In this document: positions 5,238-8,435 of the stretch, one piece after another
How the letters are laid out: the number at the start of each line of letters is the position of its first letter
Numbering within the stretch: position 1 is the stretch's first letter
Source of the DNA: Spirulina sp. DLM2.Bin59
GTDB taxonomy: Bacteria; Cyanobacteriota; Cyanobacteriia; Cyanobacteriales; Spirulinaceae
Direction of reading: 5' to 3'
DNA length: 8,435 nt
NCBI GenBank assembly: GCA_007693875.1
Contig: RECT01000186.1
Span: 1-8,435, forward strand
The notes under the pieces: generated by a model
Database searches by the model: none
The model's input: the letters and a program-made list of their open reading frames with translations, nothing else
What the model was told of the DNA's origin: nothing
Position numbers and translations under genes: made by a program

Positions 5238-8200
5238 ATGGTCTTGGTTGGTATTGCAAACGAAAACGAATTTTACGCCGCCCACTATGTAGACGCGATC
5301 TTGAGTGGGGATCTGAAAAATCAGCCGAAGCAGTGGGGAGAAGATCCCGACACCACGCCCCCCGATCGCGCCCTGGGGCAACTGGCCAAACCCTATTTTC
5401 GGGCTGTGGCTGAGAGTGAGAAAGCCCCCAAACCGGAGCGGCTAGAGCGACAGCGGCAGTTTTTACAGCGTCTTTTGGGGGTGTTGGGCTATGGCTGGGA
5501 ACCCCAATGGCGGGCTGCGGGGGATGAGGCTGTTTTGCCCATTGTTTATGAAGTGACGAAGGCCAATGGTTTACCGGATTTGTGGGTGATTGAGGCGTTT
5601 AATCCGACTTTGGAGCCGATGGATGTACTCTCTTTGGGCTTTGATCCGCTCCAAGGCTCCAGCCCAGCGGGGGAAATGCCCCCCGATCGCAGTTTTGAAG
5701 ATTGGCTTGATCCGATTTTTGCGTTGGAGAATCCGCCTCGGTGGGTGGTGTTGGTGTCGTTGGATCAGTGGGTGTTGGTGGATCGCTATAAGTGGGTGGC
5801 TTCGCGGCTGTTGCGGTTTGATTGGCAAACCCTGTTTAACGATCGCGATCGCGATGCGCTCTTGGCTGCGGCGACTCTCCTCCATTGTCGCCACACCTGC
5901 CCCCAGGGGGGCCATCCTTTGCTGGATACTCTCAACGAGAATAGCCACCGCCACACCTATAGTGTGTCGGAGCGGCTTAAGTTTGCTCTGCGGGAGGCGA
6001 TCGAGTTAATCGGCAATGAATTTATCCATTATCGGAAGACGGTGCAGCGCGATCGCATTTTTTCCACTGAGGCCCAAAAGCAGCAGGGGGAGCAGACGAT
6101 TGATCCCCAAGATTTGAAGGTGCAGTGTTTGCGGTGGGTGTATCGGTTGTTGTTTGTGTTTTATATTGAGGCGCGGCCGGAGTTGGGCTATATCCCGATG
6201 GGGTCGGAGGTGTATCGGGAGGGGTACAGTCTGGAGAGTTTGCGGGATTTGGAGCAGGCGGAACTGACGACGGAGGCGGATTATGAGTCTTATTTTATTG
6301 ATCTTTCGATCCGGCAGTTGTTTCGTTTGTTGTGGAATGGCTATCCCCAACGGGATCACCATCAAGGCAGCACGGATGATGTCCACCAACAACGGATCAC
6401 CGAAACGTTTACTTTGCCTGCGTTGAAAAGTCATTTGTTTGATCCGGCGAAAACGGCGTTATTGGAGGGGGTGAAGTTTCGTAATGGGGTGATGCGGCGG
6501 GTGTTGGAGTTGATGTCGTTGTCGGAGGTGGGGCAGGGGCGACGGGGACGGATTAGTTATGCGCAGTTGGGGGTGAATCAGTTGGGGGAGGTGTATGAGG
6601 GGTTGTTGAGTTTGTCGGCGTTTTTGGCGGAGGAGGATCTTTATGAGGTGAAGCCGGAAAAGGAGGCTGGGGCCGATCGCGAGTTGGAGGTGGGGTATTT
6701 TGTGCCGGGGTCGCGTTTGGAGGAGTTTAAAAAGTCGGAGTATGTGATTGATCCGGAGACGGGGAAGCCGAGGCATCACCGCAAGGGGAAGTTTTTGTTT
6801 CGGTTGGCGGGGCGCGATCGCATCAAGAGTGCGAGTTATTACACGCCGCAATCGTTGACGCAGTGTTTGGTGAAGTATGCCCTGAAGGAGTTGTTGGCGG
6901 GGAAGGGGGCGGATGAGATTTTGGAGTTAACGATCTGTGAGCCAGCGATGGGGAGTGCGGCGTTTCTCAATGAGGTGATTGATCAGTTGGCGGCGGCGTA
7001 TCTGGAGCGGAAGCAGGAGGAGTTGGGCGATCGCATTCCCCATGATCGCATTACGTTGGAAACGCAGAAGGTGAAGATGTTTTTGGCGGATCGCAATGTG
7101 TTTGGGATTGATAAGAATCCGATTGCGATGGAGTTGGCGGAGGTGTCGTTGTGGCTGAATTGTATTTATCGGGATCGGGTGGAGGTGGTGGAGCGGGATG
7201 ATCAGGGGTTGCCCTATACGGTGCAGCGGCCGGGGGCGGTGTTTATTCCGTGGTTTGGGATGCAGTTAAATTGTGGGAATTCGTTGATTGGGGCGCGGCG
7301 GCAGGTGTATGGTCGGGCTTTGGTGGTGAATGGGAAGAAGGGGGCGCGGCTTTGGCCGGAGGAGGCTCCGATCGCTGTGCGGTTGGGGTCGGAGTTGCCG
7401 GCGGATGGGGTGTGGCATTTTCTGTTGGGTGATCCGGGGATGGCGAGTTATCCGGATAAGGTGATTAAGGGGATGGAGCCGGGGGCGTTGAAGCGGATCA
7501 AGGTGTGGCAGGGGGAGTTTTGCCGGGGGGGGTTGACGGTGGATCAGTGGGATAATGCGCGGTTGTTGTCGGAGCGGATTGCGGTGTTGTGGGAGGATTA
7601 TGCGGTGCAGTTGCGATCGCTGCGGGCGCGAACGACTGATCCGTTGCGGGTGTGGGGTCAGGGGGAGGTGTTGGGGTCTGAGGTGTCGTTGGCGATGAAG
7701 GATAAGATCCATGATCAGGAGAAGTTTTCGCGGGGGGTGCAGAATTCGGGGTTATATCGGCGGTTACGGTTGGTGATGGATTATTGGTGTGCGTTGTGGT
7801 TTTGGCCGATTGAGCGGGCGGATTTGTTGCCGGAGCGGGATGTGTTTTTCTTTGAGTTGGGGCAGATTTTGGGGGAGGTGGAGATGATGCGAGCGGGGGA
7901 GGAGCAGTTGAGTTTGTTTCCGGAGACGGTGGAGCCGGAGCAGGGTCGTTTGGATTTGAAGACTTATGGGTTTGTGGATTTGGAGCGGTTGGGGGGGTTG
8001 TTTCCGCGTTTGGGGGTGGTGAATGAGTTGCGGGAGCGGTATCAGTTTTTTCATTGGGAGTTGGAGTTTGCGGATCTGTTTTTGGATCGGGGTGGGTTTG
8101 ATCTGATGGTGGGGAATCCGCCGTGGGTGAAGGTGGAATGGCAGGAAGGCGGTGTTTTGGGGGATTTTGATCCGTTGTTGGTGTTGCGGAAATTTTCGGC

Positions 8201-8435
8201 GAGTGAGGTGGCGAAACGGCGGGAGGGGTTGTTTGATCGGTTTTCGGGGTTGCGGAGGGGTTTTTTAAGGGACTATGAGGAGGCGGCGGGAACGCAGAAT
8301 TTTCTAAATGCGATGCAAAATTATCCGCTTTTGAAGGGGTCACAAACGAATCTGTTTAAGTGCTTTTTGCCCCAGGCTTGGCTGTTTACGAAGGGGGATG
8401 GGGTTTCGGGGTTTGTGCATCCGGAAGGGGTGTAT
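5238..8435 (+). CDS. drmMI: DISARM N6-adenine DNA methyltransferase DrmMI (PglX/Eco57I-like), 3' end missing
   Basis: The frame is open for 1066 codons and leaves the window without a stop. It is a class I SAM-dependent methyltransferase expected to methylate adenine N6 in host DNA and so mark self for DISARM. A 500-residue N-terminal region begins 'NENEFYAAHYVDAILSGDL'. Motif X follows, 'SASYYTPQSL' (531-540); then motif I 'CEPAMGSAAFLNE' (567-579), a variant of the usual DPACGSG form; 'FGIDKNP' (622-628) with the SAM-ribose acid D625; 'CGNSLIGARRQVY' (679-691); and catalytic motif IV NPPW (960-963). The last visible part has 'GTQNFLNAMQNYPLL' (1018-1032) and 'HPEGVY' (1061-1066), blocks I recall from PglX/DrmMI proteins. 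About 335 residues separate the acidic loop from NPPW, probably target-recognition or family-specific inserts. It follows drmD in the same direction after 105 nt. From about 6440 onward, third codon positions are nearly all G or T. A BREX PglX is the main alternative; the DrmD neighbour argues against it. Confidence 0.85.
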   Translation, partial: MVLVGIANENEFYAAHYVDAILSGDLKNQPKQWGEDPDTTPPDRALGQLAKPYFRAVAESEKAPKPERLERQRQFLQRLLGVLGYGWEPQWRAAGDEAVLPIVYEVTKANGLPDLWVIEAFNPTLEPMDVLSLGFDPLQGSSPAGEMPPDRSFEDWLDPIFALENPPRWVVLVSLDQWVLVDRYKWVASRLLRFDWQTLFNDRDRDALLAAATLLHCRHTCPQGGHPLLDTLNENSHRHTYSVSERLKFALREAIELIGNEFIHYRKTVQRDRIFSTEAQKQQGEQTIDPQDLKVQCLRWVYRLLFVFYIEARPELGYIPMGSEVYREGYSLESLRDLEQAELTTEADYESYFIDLSIRQLFRLLWNGYPQRDHHQGSTDDVHQQRITETFTLPALKSHLFDPAKTALLEGVKFRNGVMRRVLELMSLSEVGQGRRGRISYAQLGVNQLGEVYEGLLSLSAFLAEEDLYEVKPEKEAGADRELEVGYFVPGSRLEEFKKSEYVIDPETGKPRHHRKGKFLFRLAGRDRIKSASYYTPQSLTQCLVKYALKELLAGKGADEILELTICEPAMGSAAFLNEVIDQLAAAYLERKQEELGDRIPHDRITLETQKVKMFLADRNVFGIDKNPIAMELAEVSLWLNCIYRDRVEVVERDDQGLPYTVQRPGAVFIPWFGMQLNCGNSLIGARRQVYGRALVVNGKKGARLWPEEAPIAVRLGSELPADGVWHFLLGDPGMASYPDKVIKGMEPGALKRIKVWQGEFCRGGLTVDQWDNARLLSERIAVLWEDYAVQLRSLRARTTDPLRVWGQGEVLGSEVSLAMKDKIHDQEKFSRGVQNSGLYRRLRLVMDYWCALWFWPIERADLLPERDVFFFELGQILGEVEMMRAGEEQLSLFPETVEPEQGRLDLKTYGFVDLERLGGLFPRLGVVNELRERYQFFHWELEFADLFLDRGGFDLMVGNPPWVKVEWQEGGVLGDFDPLLVLRKFSASEVAKRREGLFDRFSGLRRGFLRDYEEAAGTQNFLNAMQNYPLLKGSQTNLFKCFLPQAWLFTKGDGVSGFVHPEGVY

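Larger units (their letters stand above)
480..7620. repeat. Dispersed HIP1 palindromes (GCGATCGC), 19 copies
   Basis: Perfect copies begin at 480 (Rpn-like gene); 1458, 1560, 1785, 1866, 2070 and 2091 (TPR gene); 2349, 3150, 3684, 3938, 4086, 4822 and 4912 (drmD); and 5845, 6049, 6814, 7027 and 7613 (drmMI). Several one-base variants occur as well. All perfect copies are inside genes and none lies in the intergenic gaps. HIP1 is over-represented in many cyanobacteria and is methylated in several of them. Its normal density in the helicase and methyltransferase genes suggests these genes have been in a HIP1-rich genome long enough to match it, or came from another cyanobacterium. Confidence 0.9.

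Noticed and set aside
5571..5609. 'LPDLWVIEAF' near residue 112 of the methyltransferase as a PD-(D/E)XK nuclease motif
   Set aside because: The Asp-Glu spacing is only 5 residues and no Lys follows the Glu, so the geometry does not match a nuclease core. It is better read as a family-specific block.
7498..8343. A 281-codon open frame on the - strand, rich in Pro and Thr
   Set aside because: It lies wholly inside the methyltransferase gene, opposite NPPW and other conserved blocks. Its composition follows from the G/T-rich + strand, and it has no domain or convincing ribosome site.
5238..8435. BREX PglX instead of DISARM DrmMI
   Set aside because: The protein families are related, but no BREX gene is visible and the preceding gene matches DrmD. 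The alternative stays open until downstream sequence is read.
1..8435. CRISPR arrays, tRNA or rRNA genes, and insertion sequence ends
   Set aside because: I saw no spaced direct repeats outside the coding TPR array, no tRNA-like cloverleaf, and no terminal inverted repeats flanking a transposase. The Rpn protein is not an IS transposase.

Overview
The window looks like cyanobacterial chromosome. The palindrome GCGATCGC (HIP1), a hallmark of many cyanobacterial genomes, occurs 19 times by my manual scan, against about 0.13 expected by chance in 8.4 kb with equal base frequencies. The gene families fit: an Rpn/DUF4351 nuclease-like protein, a secreted TPR protein and a DUF445-like tail. I cannot name the species.

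Layout. (1) 1-90, + strand: the last 29 codons of a probable DUF445 membrane protein. (2) 144-1055, - strand: an Rpn-type PD-(D/E)XK 'recombination-promoting nuclease' with a DUF4351 tail, convergent with (1). (3) 1056-1205: a divergent intergenic region. (4) 1206-2168, +: an exported protein made of eight 34-residue TPR units. (5) 2280-5132, +: a 950-residue SNF2-type helicase that I identify as DrmD. (6) 5238 to the window edge, +: at least 1066 residues of a PglX/Eco57I-like N6-adenine methyltransferase that I identify as DrmMI. It has no stop codon before the window ends.

The main content is therefore the first half of an apparent class 1 DISARM anti-phage locus, whose usual order is drmD, drmMI, drmA, drmB, drmC. 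In DISARM the methyltransferase is thought to mark host DNA, while the helicases and DrmB/DrmC act on incoming unmodified phage DNA. The last three genes, if present, lie to the right of this window, so completeness cannot be judged here. The DISARM assignment rests on the drmD+drmMI pairing and on remembered family motifs, not on a search.

The drmD-drmMI junction is unusual. It has a 105-nt gap with a strong GC hairpin but no U-tract, a C-rich direct repeat, and then a clear Shine-Dalgarno before drmMI. Other points are a G8 tract inside the methyltransferase, a 102-bp repeat in the TPR gene that carries HIP1 sites at two fixed registers, and a sustained G/T-rich coding strand over the last 2 kb.
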